Positions 47,501 to 58,251 of a DNA stretch of 64,000 bases are shown piece after piece; the first letter of the stretch is position 1; every line of letters begins with the position of its first letter. Origin of the DNA: Gordius sp. MW1. Its lineage: Eukaryota > Nematomorpha > Gordioida > Gordea > Gordiidae. Under the pieces are notes generated by a model. It saw only the letters and a program-made list of their open reading frames with translations. It made no database searches and was not told the origin of the DNA. The translations under genes and the position numbers were made by a program. The stretch is from assembly GCA_964036665.1 (NCBI GenBank), contig OZ038527.1, forward strand, positions 24,513,901 through 24,577,900, given 5' to 3'.

Positions 47501-47729
47501 CTATCTGAACAGTGCAATAAACCCCATACTCTACAACGTTATATCGACAAAATTTCGCCACGCCTTTTCCCGAGCTTTGGGTTGTGGTAAAAAACGGAGT
47601 AGGAGAGCAACATTTAGAGCAACTATGGTCGGTGAAAGGTCTAAATATTTGAGTGAAATACAGAGTAGCCAATACGTAGCGAGTTATAAAGAAGGAGTTC
47701 GTTTTGGTGGAACCCTACGCTTTAACTAA
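41598..47729 (+). CDS. Class A neuropeptide GPCR, ETH/TRH/ghrelin-receptor type (2 exons)
   Basis: Exons 41598-41988 and 45937-47729 join in phase 1 (2184 nt, 727 aa) across a 3.95-kb intron. The extracellular N-terminus has glycosylation sites NRT (15) and NDT (42). Next come TM1 (57-80, GN at 73-74), TM2 (LANLAIAD), Trp124, Cys131 pairing with Cys215, and TM3 ending ERY (155-157) in ISFERYYAICHPLK. TM4 has Trp185, TM5 about 226-249, TM6 about 598-622 and TM7 has NPILY (659-663). CKAVPF..ILAISFERYYAIC resembles insect ecdysis-triggering-hormone receptors and the TRH/ghrelin receptor group, so it probably binds an amidated neuropeptide and signals through a G protein. The third intracellular loop is about 345 residues, far longer than usual, and the TM6 toggle Trp is Leu (CLLPF). 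A poly(A) signal AATAAA lies at 47901-47906. The exact ligand cannot be told. Confidence 0.9.
41989..45936 (+). other. GPCR intron
   Basis: A 3.95-kb phase-1 intron with donor GTAAGT and acceptor TTATTATAG. It holds MITE-B at 44708-45145. Small open frames inside, at 42172-42360, 43288-43527 and 45202-45390, show no motifs. Confidence 0.75.
44708..45145. mobile_element. hAT MITE-B, intact copy in GPCR intron
   Basis: A 438-bp element with 23-bp perfect terminal inverted repeats, starting CATAGACTAGATAGACTGCT, and perfect TGTACAAC duplicates (44700-44707 and 45146-45153). It is non-coding. It is the empty-site counterpart of the split copy at 15763-23361. Confidence 0.88.
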
Positions 47730-47900
47730 TTTCTGGAATTATAAATATTTCATTTGTATATTTATTGTGATAGCCCACATCTCTTTATTATCGTTGCTGT
47801 TGTTTTTAACTTCAACATACATATTATTTAAGATTTTGTATCTCGCCATAAAGTTAGATTTAATTATTATTAAAATAGAAGATATAAAAAGAACTCAATG

Positions 47901-47906
47901 AATAAA
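47901..47906 (+). terminator. Polyadenylation signal AATAAA of the GPCR gene
   Basis: A canonical AATAAA 172 nt after the GPCR stop codon, followed by another AATAAA-like motif near 47929. Confidence 0.5.
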
Positions 47907-49700
47907 TATTGATGTAATATACATATAATAAATAAGCTAGTCAAACAATGGAATTGACACATGTAAAAACGTTTTAGTCGTTGATCCTTAATATAATATT
48001 CTATATTAGAAATTAGATGGCTAACAATTAATTAATGAAAGTCACTAATTCAGGTAATATTAAAAAGATAAGATGACTGGTATGATAGCGTTTTAAATAT
48101 AATTTTAAACTTTTATTAGTGCTTCGCCGAAATCTAGGCTTTTTATAAGATTTCTAACAACTATGGATTTAATTTAGGTTTTATTAAAGTTGACCATATA
48201 GAAATAAACGCCTAAGATGGGGATAGAACGGCAGGAAGAGGTAGCTAAATCCATGATTGTAAATTCCAATTTGTATGTTTGAACAATCCACCATAGCCTT
48301 GAATTTGATTTTCTTAAAAGTTATTAATATAGACAAAAACACCTAAGCTAATGATAGAACGGCATAAAGAGATAGTTCGCCCAATTAGTCATATATTTGG
48401 ACGTCTGAAGAATCTATCATAATGGCTTGAATATATGATTTTTTTACTTTTCTTTTTATATGAAAGTTGAATAACTGGCCTCATCCCTAAATATTAGTTT
48501 AGAAATTGCAACACTAATAAAATATTTCACTTTTCTCGTTAAAAGTATTTGGTAAATCAAGTAAAAAGATATTTCAATTAATTAGTTGGTTTTAACTTTA
48601 TCGCAATATTTAAACATTTTTTTAACTATTTGATAAAGATAAATATTAGCGATTTGTAGGCGAAAGGGATTGAGCAGGAGTAGTCTCAGACAATAATTTA
48701 CAGCATATACTCACGAACTAAGTACATTTAAAAAATGGCAGAGATTCTCCCCTAGCATAAAAGTCCAGCCGAATCATTATGTATGTGTTAACATGACAGT
48801 GTCGATAGTTCTTTTTTTAACTCTCGTAGATATGGGTCAGGACTCTTATAGTCTTAACTAGTGTATGGGACCTTTAATTTCTAAATTATATAATATAAGA
48901 CATTGCCACAGTCCCTTAGCAAAATAACTAAGAGAGCAAAGAGAGAGAATTATATATATAACTCATGTTTGAGGCAACCAGATGATAACTCAGGACTTAA
49001 TTTCCTCATAAAATTTAAAGTTGGGGCCAGACAATTTACTAATATATGATGTCACTTGGTTTTTAATCGCCTTATGTTTTAACATTCAAGAACAGATTTT
49101 ATCATAAAAAAATAAAACTAAATATTTTCTAGAATTTTAATCAAACAACACCACCTATTTTGAAGAATTTATTTCCAATAATGGTAATTTGGGATTGATA
49201 AAATGAGAAGGTGGAAATTGGTTTAGATATTTCGATTGTCGAGCAATCATTGTCAGTAAAAAATAAATAAAAAAAAATAAAAATTACAAGTGAGGCGAAT
49301 TACAAATAAGGAGGTAAAGTCGTTCCTTCATTTGTAATATCTCCTCTTTTTAATTTTACCTCGTCATTCGTTAAAATTTAAAGGATTGGTATTACATAAT
49401 TATACCATCTATTTCATTGCAAAAAAACACTTTAGATCTTTGTGATTTGACATGTAAATTGGTTTAAGTCAACGACACCCTATAAGTAAGATTAAATAAT
49501 TTACCTAATCTGTATTCTTGTTCACATATCTATTTTTTATCAAATTTACAAATTAAATGAATTTTGAAAAAAATAATTTAGAAATTATTTTATTTAATAA
49601 TTGATAACTCGTACAAATCAAATTTAAAAGTCTTATGTTACTTGTTGTTATTATCTTGCTAAATTAATTAAAAAATATGATAATCTTATAACTAGAGCTC
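47907..49700. other. Intergenic, with a diverged tandem duplication
   Basis: No gene seen. At about 48195-48310 and 48320-48440 a unit of about 125 bp is repeated with divergence; the shared words are GATAGAACGGCA and ATTTGGACG/TGTATGTTTG-like parts. The rest is AT-rich. Confidence 0.4.
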
Positions 49701-50404
49701 CAAAGCCGAAAATCAACCAGCAACCCGGCCACTTTCGAAGCTACAAGCACACCCATACTCCCCTACCTTTATAATATCATATCAGATAATACTCTAATTC
49801 TAATTTATATATTCTCCTGTGTCGATTAATATCAATTTGTAGACTTGGGGAAACAACAACAAAAAAGAACCTTGACACAAAGTTGCAAAAACGGGCGGCC
49901 TACTACGACTTAGCCGAATTATCGTTAAAGATTCAACATTGCAGATTTGGACAACCCGACTGTCCTTTAAAGAGCGCGATACAACAAAGAAAGGAAGTTC
50001 GTAGAAAGCGTTTTGATCGTCCGCCTCAAGCCCAAAAAACAAACAAACAAACAAAATCAACGACTAACCAATCCAATCTCCTAACCACAAGCACATTATA
50101 TACTTCACTATGTCTAACTACCCTTTCATTACACAATACTATTATTTGTTAAGCACAGTTATTATATTTATATATTAAATACCTGTGTCCCCCCCCCCTT
50201 TATCGCTTATATTATTAGCTATTTTTTCACACCTTTTTTCCTAACTCCATGTGTACCTATTCTATTCTTATAAAAACATCCATCCCTAAAATCGCTATTG
50301 TTAACTTCTCGCTATAACCAGTTTTGTAATGTTTTATTTATTTATTTTTTATATCTATATCACCGTTTTTATACTCACTTTACTTCTTTTTTTTAAGACT
50401 TTGG
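49701..50404. other. Unresolved, probably retroelement-derived flank
   Basis: A 89-residue frame at 49883-50152 has a basic central part (KEVRRKRFDRPPQAQ) but no motif that I can assign. Base composition is less AT-biased than the intergenic average and it adjoins the gypsy mosaic. It may be part of it. Confidence 0.3.
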
Positions 50405-50660
50405 TGCGTCAATTACTATTTAGCTCGCGGCATATTACTTATGTCTTGAAACTTAATTGACTCATTTACATTTTCTTACTACTTCGCGACGTTAATTGAC
50501 CAATCACATATACCTCGCGGATTCACCACTAAATGTAATTGATTTATTCAATTAATTCGCGATTATATAAAGGCGTTTAAAACACTTCTTCATTACTCTT
50601 CGAACTCTTTTCTTTTCCATCACTTTATTATATACCTTCAATAGAGAGTCTCCCCTCCCA
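50405..50660 (+). repeat. 5' LTR of the mosaic gypsy element
   Basis: 256 bp, TG..CA ends, with a CGCGATTATATAAAGGCG TATA-like block near 50560-50577 and AATAGAGAGTC near the end. It pairs with 52751-53003. Confidence 0.78.
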
Positions 50661-50667
50661 ATATTTG

Positions 50668-50800
50668 GTGACCCCGTTAATGACGCAACAGCCGAAACCG
50701 TTGCACGCACATTTTTGACACACTGGATAGCAAACTTTGGTGGTTTAGCGACATTAACCACGGACCGGGGACCCAATTCCAGTCAAAAAATGATATAATG
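50668..50800 (+). pseudogene. Integrase core fragment of a gypsy element
   Basis: The frame reads DATAETVARTFLTHW and FGGLATLTTDRGPN, with the second catalytic Asp in TTDRGP. It begins directly after the LTR and primer site and stops after about 45 residues. Confidence 0.7.
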
Positions 50801-51059
50801 GCAACGTACCATACGCCGCAAATATCCAACGTCGCCCCTGCCACACAGAGATCAAGCAATAATATCGAGATGCTCAGAGACATGGTCAGTAAGCTGAGCT
50901 GAGCATCGAGACATTGCAGCAAGAGGTCAGTCAAAAAAATCGTTTTCAGTCGAAAAGTAGGTCTATATCAAGGAGATTTCGATCCCCTTTTCAACCCCGC
51001 GCAGACGTTTCCCAAGACTGGTGTTGATATCATCAAAGATACAAGGAAAAGGCCACTAA

Positions 51060-51717
51060 ATGCCGACAGCTTTGCAATTATACCCCGCTTTCCTCGTCAA
51101 ACCCATAGGCCTGCCAGAATCCGCGACACCTGGTTCAGGCCATAACACCAGTCGCTTATTTTTTATTTACGATAAATCAACTACATTTTGTTTCTTAATA
51201 GATACCGGCGCAGAACTAAGTGTCATACCAACCACCCCCACGTAACCACCATCTCACCCCCTCACACATCCTCCTCCAAGCTGCAAATAATAGTTCCATA
51301 CTGACCTATGGCCAGAAATCAATGGAACTAGACCTTAGCTTACGGAGAAGTTCTCAATGGGTTTTTACCATCGCCGAAGTTATGACACCTATCATCGGGG
51401 CTGATTTTTTAAATCATTATAACCTTCTCGTTGATATAGACCGTAAATGTTTGTTAGACCCTAAGACTACTTTAAAGTCTTATGGGCGATATATTGACTC
51501 GAACTTGTATAATTTACAACTTGCAATAAAGATCGATTCACCATATTTTAAAAATGTGTTAAATGAGTTCCCCGATATTTATGCCCCTCCAAATTACATC
51601 ACGCGTAAGCCACCAAATAGTCACCACAATAAACCTCTGCTACCAGATCAAAATTTTGTGGAAGAGTTTGATTCTTCAAATATAATCATACTTGATAAAA
51701 AACCTCATTTCATATAA
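51060..51717 (+). pseudogene. Gypsy-type aspartic protease with frameshift
   Basis: One frame (51060-51245) carries FCFLIDTGAELSVIP, the DTGA catalytic signature. A second frame (from about 51220 to 51717) continues as VMTPIIGADFLNHYNLLVD, the C-terminal retropepsin strand, then ITRKPPNSHH as expected before the RT. The shift lies near 51235-51245. The RT that should follow is absent. Confidence 0.8.
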
Positions 51718-52750
51718 ATATTCACCTTCAAAAAGAATTGTTTTAAATGCTGAGGAATATGAATTAGAAAAGAAAACAGATATAGGTAATCCTAAACTTA
51801 GTTCCTATTTTTATATTGGCCTCTGTGACTAGTGCTTAGAAGATTAATTGCAGTAGACAGATAGCTCCTTAAAATAAATGTTGAAAAGGAGATGTTGCAA
51901 ATAACCACAAATCTTGATAAAATATGGTCCTTTATAGTTCCTATATAGGTATATTTCCAATGCAAAGAAGAATAATCCACATATTAGGGATCATGCAGCA
52001 TGCCTGTGCCATTTGATTATTTGTACTCGTATTTTACTATGTTGTAATGTATTAAATAATTTAATAAATTTTACAACATAAAAAAACCCCAATAATTGGT
52101 GACCCGCATTTCGGGGGAGCCGTTTTTTTTCCTCCCTCAGAACACGCCCTTAAGCAACGGCGTCTTGTTTTTTTTTGTTAAAATTATGAAACAAAGATAT
52201 TGGGCACTTCTTAGTCAATCTGGCAGCAAACACAAATATTGTAAAGACACGATCGAGCCGAATAACCAAACACGTCAACCTCTAAAAATCGAAGTCTGCA
52301 TGTCCGACTGCTATGCCTACCTACCTGATTGCTATTACGACAAAAAAACCTCGACGCCCTACTACACCTCTGACAACAACAACGTCTGCCGAAAGCCCAA
52401 CCACTGCTCTGCGCATGGCTAATCACAAAACCCATCTCAACATCAACACCACATGGCCTCTTGCAACGAGCAAAAACTACGTTTGGCAAAACAATAACAC
52501 CTGCTACCAACGTTCTCACCACCGCTTACCGGTTTAGTTGATGACCGATTGCAATTCCAATATAGATACCTCTGCCCGCGGCATGTACCACAGCAACACG
52601 CACACAACTCACACCTCGGCCACCTCACTAACAACCACGGTAGGCGGAAAAAAACTGGTTAGTAGTACGAACATCACTTACACCTCCCTTACAGCAAGCA
52701 ATTTTTTTTTTAATTTTTGTATCTCCGTTTTTACACAGCGGAATATTTGT

Positions 52751-53003
52751 TGCGTCAATTACTATTTTGCTTGCGGCATATTACTAATGTCTTGAAACAT
52801 AATTGACTCATTTACATTACCTTACTACTTCGCGACGTTAATTGACCAATCACATATACCTCGCGGATTCACCACTAAATGTAATTTATTTATTTAATTA
52901 ATTCGCGATTATAAGGCGTTTAAAACACTTCTTCATTACTCTTCGAACTCTTTTCTTTCCCCTCACTTTATTATAAACCTTCAATAAAGAGTCTCCCCTC
53001 CCA
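52751..53003 (+). repeat. 3' LTR of the mosaic gypsy element
   Basis: 253 bp, collinear with 50405-50660 with small substitutions and a 3-bp length difference. It contains AATAAAGAGTC near its end. Confidence 0.78.
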
Positions 53004-53516
53004 ATAACTTCTTTTTCCCCCCTGAAGATGGACCATAAGTGTCCTAAATATCGCGTTCCATTTCCCTCTACTCACATTATCAATCCTATTTCACCGTTTT
53101 TAAACAACAATATTTATTGTAGATAAACGGATTGACAATTCTTGATCATATATATATGTAGATGTATAAGCATGATTATGCTAACATTCCACATTAAAGC
53201 AACATTTTTATTTTTAATAAAATTATTTTAAATCTGTTATGATTTTAGGCCCTTTACAAACATATTTATTGTCTAATTTAAATATGAATGGATCAAGAGC
53301 AATAATAGTTAGTTTCATCTTACCAACTTCAACAAGCTAGAATAGCATCCGTTCTTACAATCTCAACAAGGCTTTGGACAGAAAGCTAACAATGGGCCAA
53401 GCTCACAAAAGCACTATGATACATAATAATAAAAATGAAAACATATTATGCTCCAAAATACTAAATTTAGATTTAAATGTTTAATAAAATTAAATATAAA
53501 GCATTCATTATTAATT
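53004..53516. other. AT-rich spacer, nothing recognised
   Basis: No exon, repeat end or RNA gene seen. Confidence 0.4.
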
Positions 53517-54780
53517 AGCATGCAATTTATGGGCTCGCTTTTTATTGTCCGTCCGTCCATTTTATTTTAAATTAATATATTGTTCTTGTAAATACCATTG
53601 ATACTGTGACTTTTTGACCGTGTCCTGGCTACTGACCAATGAAAAAATGACCATTGGCCAAATTATGATTCAAAATTTTTTTTTTCGTTTTAGAATTAAT
53701 ATATTAGGTTAACATTGATAATTACCCTATGCCCTCCCCTAGAAGGGCCTATGCCTCTACTGATATGGGTCCCTGTGCCCCCCCCCCCTCTACAAAAGCC
53801 TATGCCTCTACTGATGTGGGTTCGAATCCCGGCGAGGGCAAATTCTTAATTGCTGGTTCGATACCCGGAGAGGGCAAAAAAATTTTTTTAATTAAATTAA
53901 TATATTGTTCTTGTTAATACCATTGATAATATAACTTTTTGACCGTGTCCTGGCTACTGACCAATGAAAAAAATGAACATTGGTCAAATTGTGATTCGAA
54001 TTTTTTTTTCGTTTTTTAATTGGTATATTAGGTATACATTGATAATTATTTTTTTTAATTAATATATTGTTCTTGTTAATACCATTGATAATATGACTTT
54101 TTGACCGTGTCCTGGCTACTAACCAATGAAAAAATGGCCATTGGCCAAATTGTGATTCGAAATTTTTTTTTCGTTTTTTTTGTCTCTTATATATTTATAT
54201 CTTTTTTGACCGTGTCCTGGCTACTGACCAATGAAAAAAATGACCATTGGCCAAAGTATAAATCGAAATTTTGTTTTCGTTTTTTGAATTGCTATATTAG
54301 GTTAACATTGATATTTACCTATGCCCCCCCCTACAAAGGGCCTATGCCTCTACTGATATGGGTCCCTGTGCCCCCCCCCCCGAAGGCTTATGCCTCTATT
54401 GATGTAGGTTCGAATCTCGGAGAGGACAAATTTTTTGTTTAAAATTGATAATGTGACTATTTGGCCGTCCACTAGCTGCTGACCAATGGAAAAAATGACC
54501 ATTGGCCAAAGTGTGAATCGAAATTTTTTTTCGTTTTTTTCTCGTTTCTTATGTATTTATATCCTTCTTGACTGTGTTTTGGCTACTGACCAAAGAAAAA
54601 AATGACCATTGACCAAAATGAGATTAAAATCAATTATTTTTTTAGATTATAATTATAAGTTAGTTATTTAGCTGTCTGCTAACCATTAGAAAAAATGACC
54701 ACTGGCCAAAGTGATGGAAAAAATGACCAATGGCTAAGGTCTGATTGGAAATTTTTTTCGTTTTTTTAATATCTTGCTTA
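53517..54780 (-). mobile_element. TR element copy C (reverse orientation, partial)
   Basis: It starts with the inverse of the CATAGCAATTAA end (AATTAGCATGCAATTTATGG) and TTGTCCGTCCGTCC. Minisatellite units follow in reverse sense (CTGACCAATGAAAAAATGAC...CCATTGGCCAA) near 53630, 53950, 54110, 54225, 54480, 54590 and 54700. The units are spaced by tRNA B-box-like words (GGTTCGAATCCC at 53819-53830, GGTTCGAATCTCGG at 54407-54420) and C runs. The G-rich left end is not reached. Confidence 0.7.
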
Positions 54781-56399
54781 TACTATACATATGCGCATGA
54801 TTTGAATTGAGTCTATAGTCATAATTCAAATTATGGGTCGCCTATTCGAATATTGACTTAATTTTGTATTTTAATTAAATAAAATTTTTATGTGTAAAAT
54901 AAAGTAATAGAACTAGAAGTATTGCAATGGGATAATTCCAAAAATTATTAGTAGAAAAAATGTCAAAAAATACCTTTTGATAGATCTGAATTCGTTTGTC
55001 ACATTAATCAGGAAACAGTGTGGTGGTACCTTTTGGTGGAAAGTAATTAATTGTCACCTGAAAAACAGGCAGCCCAGCTGATAAAAAAAGATCAAAACTG
55101 TTTGAACGAAATGAAGATTTATATTGAAAAGTAGTGATGATTGTTTAAAATGTTAGGTTACTAAGGGAGATGGGTCCCTTAGACCCCAAGGCCTTTAAAC
55201 TAAAAAGGAATTTTTATTAAATAACTCCTAAATCAAATGAAATCAATTTACGCAATAAAAGTCAAGATATAATTAGGGTTTAAAGATTTTCTTTTTTTAA
55301 TTGTTGTAGCTAACTAAAATCTCAGGACAAATTCGTTAAGATAAGTTCACTACGAAGACCAAAGGAGTTTTAAATATAGGCCAAACTTTTATTCCATCAC
55401 ATCACATATCCATTGACATCGAAGTTTTCTGTCCATATATACTAAGGCGATTCTTAAGTTTAAAGCAAAGTTTTATCGCAGATATTTGATGTCACTAAAA
55501 TTGAGGGAAATAAAGTATTTCTCCTAGTCCTATTGCTTTACTGGTTTCTCCCCTTCCCTCCCCTCTCTCCCCCAGCAAGTTAGCAAGATAAGAATACACA
55601 CAGAGTCACGACCACATATTATAGCAACGATACGTTAGTTAGTTTAGCAGTGCAGCAGTGAGTAACAAAAATGCGTCGCGCAAGCGCTCATAAAACGAAT
55701 TCATTGCCAAGGTTAATCTAATCCGCCACCACACACCACACACAACCTCCCTCACACAGTGCAGCAGCAGCACTATTCATTCCCACCCCTCGGGGGGGGG
55801 CTTAGCTTTTTGATCGATTGCGCTCCACCCCCTCGCCCCTTAAAGGAATGAATCGGCACAAGCGCGGGCCAACTTAACGCCCTTTTTCAATACAGTAAAA
55901 AATTTTTTCATTCCGTACATTCATGATTAGTAGTAAGTACAATGTCATACATACCTACTCTACGTTCAATTTTTCGGGACGTTTTTATGATAAATTTTTG
56001 CTTCCGAGCTCTAGTTAAGGCCAACAAACATGGTCAAGGAAGTGATTTTGTTTTCCTTTCAAATCAAATCTTAAATGCGTAGCACGATTAGGGTTATTTT
56101 TACGCCTTCTTTTAGCCCATTATAGAGCCTGGTTGTCCCCGTCGCGTTGACACGCAGGTTAGTTTTTACTATATTGGCTAAATTCACAATTTGTCTTCTT
56201 TTTACGCTTGTATAATAAAATTCACAATCTCACTTAATGGCTTAATTCTTCGAGATTCAAGATTTTTAAATATTTTCTCGCTAAATTTTAAGAATATTAT
56301 ACTCTAGACAAGGTCGAATAATTTAATTTTGCAATTATTACTATGATAAGGTTATGGGCGTAGCTAGCATTAGAATTAGAGGGGAGCAATAATGATTAA
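54781..56399. other. Unique stretch with a GC-richer segment; truncated MITE-A
   Basis: Between two TR copies there is mostly unique sequence. At 55540-55880 it is clearly richer in G+C, with CpGs (ATGCGTCGCGCAAGCGCTCA), GCAGCAGCAG and CACACCACACAC runs. This could be a promoter or an untranslated first exon, but I see no coding frame. At 56354-56395 the left arm of a MITE-A (ATGGGCGTAGCTAGC) is cut off by the next TR copy. Confidence 0.4.
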
Positions 56400-57264
56400 G
56401 GGGTCCGTCCAACGTTCTTAATTGCTGGTTTGATACCCGGAGAGGGCAAATTTTTTTTTTAATTAAATCAATATATTGTTCTTATTAATACCATTGATAA
56501 TATGGCCGTCCGCTGGCTACTGACCAATGAAAAAATGACCATTGGCCAAATTGTGATTCGAAATTTCTTTTTCGTTTGTCATTTGGTATATTAGATTAAC
56601 ATTGATAATTACCCTATGCCTTCCCCCTTAAGGGCCTATGCCTCTACTGATATGGGTCTCTGTGCCCCCCCTACTACAAAAGTGCCTGTACTGATGTGGG
56701 TTCGGATCCCAGAGAGGGCAAATTATTTTATTATCTTTTTCAATTAATATATTGTTCTTGTTAATACCATTGATAATATGACTTTTTCACCGTGTCCTGG
56801 CTACTGACCAATTAAAAAATGACTACTGGCCAAAGTGATTGAAAAATTGACCAATGGCCAAGGTCTGATTATAAATTGGCTTTTCCAAGGTCATACCCTC
56901 TATTTGCGTTCCTATCCTCATTTTGATTAATTTAAGTTGATAAATAAGAATGAATGAAAGAAAACCTATCCCTAAATAAAGAATTAATAAATGTTTTATA
57001 GCTAGGTTTTACAAAAATTTAACTTTTTTAATATTTGTATAAATAACTAACTAATCATTTTGCATTTTATAACCCCCTATAGGCATTTTCGCCCCTTCCC
57101 ACCTTTCTCGCCCATAAATTGCATAGCAAATATGCTACGTTTATACAGAGTATAGATGAGTTTCGTTCCCCCTTCCCTCCTGCACCTCCTTCCCCCTTCC
57201 CTCCCCCTCCTCCCCCTTCCCCCTTCCCCCTTCCCCCTTCCCACCAGGGCCGAAGGCCTTGGTT
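56400..57264 (-). mobile_element. TR element copy D (reverse orientation, partial)
   Basis: It has two minisatellite units (about 56515-56560 and 56800-56860), B-box-like words (GGTTTGATACCCGG near 56427, GGTTCGGATCCC near 56699), the inner GCCCATAAATTGCATAGCAA (57111-57130), a pyrimidine tract (57167-57242), and the GGGCC-GAA-GGCC hairpin (57247-57260) before ACC..TTGG. In copies A and B the order is the same on the + strand. Confidence 0.7.
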
Positions 57265-58251
57265 TTATAATTATATTTTTGATTTTTTTAAGAAGATTAG
57301 TATTGAACCATTGGAATTATTCTTAATTATATATTTGTTATATGTGATTATATATTAGAAGTATTAATTGTTGAATAAATATTTTAGTTAATTTATTAAT
57401 TGGTCAGACTTTGTTATAGAAAATGTAAAATGATAATAGAATAATGAATAAATCTATGAAAATTATTGTATTCTACAACCTTATATTCTAAGAATGTTAA
57501 AATATTCAAATTAACCCTATAATTTTTTAACTATACTTTTTTTATCAATGGCAAAAAGCTAAAATAAAACTTGACATTTCTTAAAACAAATTAGGTATTT
57601 TAATTAAACCTAGCATAGTAACTAGGCCCTGTATGAGTAAAAAAACATTATTTTAATTTTTATGTTGATGAAATTTAGTATTTTTCTAACATTACTTTAA
57701 AATAATTGAAATTTTGAAAAGAAACTTTGGATTTTCTTTAAAATACTTTGCTTTTTAATAAAAATACTTACCTTAAAGAACTTAGAATTTAAAATATTAC
57801 GCATTTTCAATAAAAAAACTTAGCATAAATTACTTACCATTTTGTAATTTTTAAATTAGCATGTATACCCTTTAAGTATAACACCTACGTTATAGAAGTT
57901 TTCATTACCCTTATAACTATCATAAACTAATTTCATGTCCAAAGATAATCTAATTTTATAATGCCCTTATTTATTATTTTTTTAATATGCATCTTAACAT
58001 TCAATAGAATTGTAAATAAATCTGTAACCTAATTGGTTAACATCCTTCATCTATATTATTAAAGATCTGCCATTATAATCTATTGTATCTGATTAATTAT
58101 ATTACAACATCTAAGTTATACAAATGTGCATAAATTATACCATAACTTTAAATTTTTATTTGTCATTTGACTATTTGTTCGTTGACGCCAAATCGGAATT
58201 AGTAGCGTCTTAATAGCTCTATTTGTAACTAACAGCAGGAATATCATAAAC
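57265..58251. other. Upstream region of the bS6m gene
   Basis: Very AT-rich sequence with no repeat ends seen. Just before the start codon lies TTTGTAACTAACAG (ending at about 58238), a good splice-acceptor context that could serve a 5' UTR intron or spliced-leader addition. Confidence 0.4.

Larger units (their letters stand above)
50405..53003 (+). mobile_element. Mosaic Ty3/gypsy-type LTR element
   Basis: Two LTR-like direct repeats, 50405-50660 and 52751-53003, start TGCGTCAATTACTATTT and end CCCCTCCCA. The first is followed by TTGGTGACCCCG, a primer-binding-site-like sequence. Between them the order is integrase fragment (50670-50800), low-homology gag-like stretch, protease (51060-51717), then a second LTR-end/primer site (TTGGTGACCCGC at about 52096). 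Integrase before protease is not the normal order, so several insertions or deletions are combined. I see no matching target duplication. Confidence 0.72.

Noticed and set aside
46454..47672. Antisense open frames of 60-131 residues under the GPCR
   Set aside because: Shadow frames opposite a well-supported coding exon; no motifs.
52096..52795. Overlapping frames on both strands between the gypsy protease and 3' LTR
   Set aside because: No recognisable domain; Thr/Ser/Asn-rich low-complexity translation of a non-coding retroelement segment.
53729..54442. tRNA gene suggested by GGTTCGAATCCC
   Set aside because: I cannot fold acceptor, D or anticodon arms around it; the word is repeated inside TR-element units.
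57119..57358. Proline-rich 79-residue frame
   Set aside because: It is the translation of the pyrimidine tract of TR copy D.
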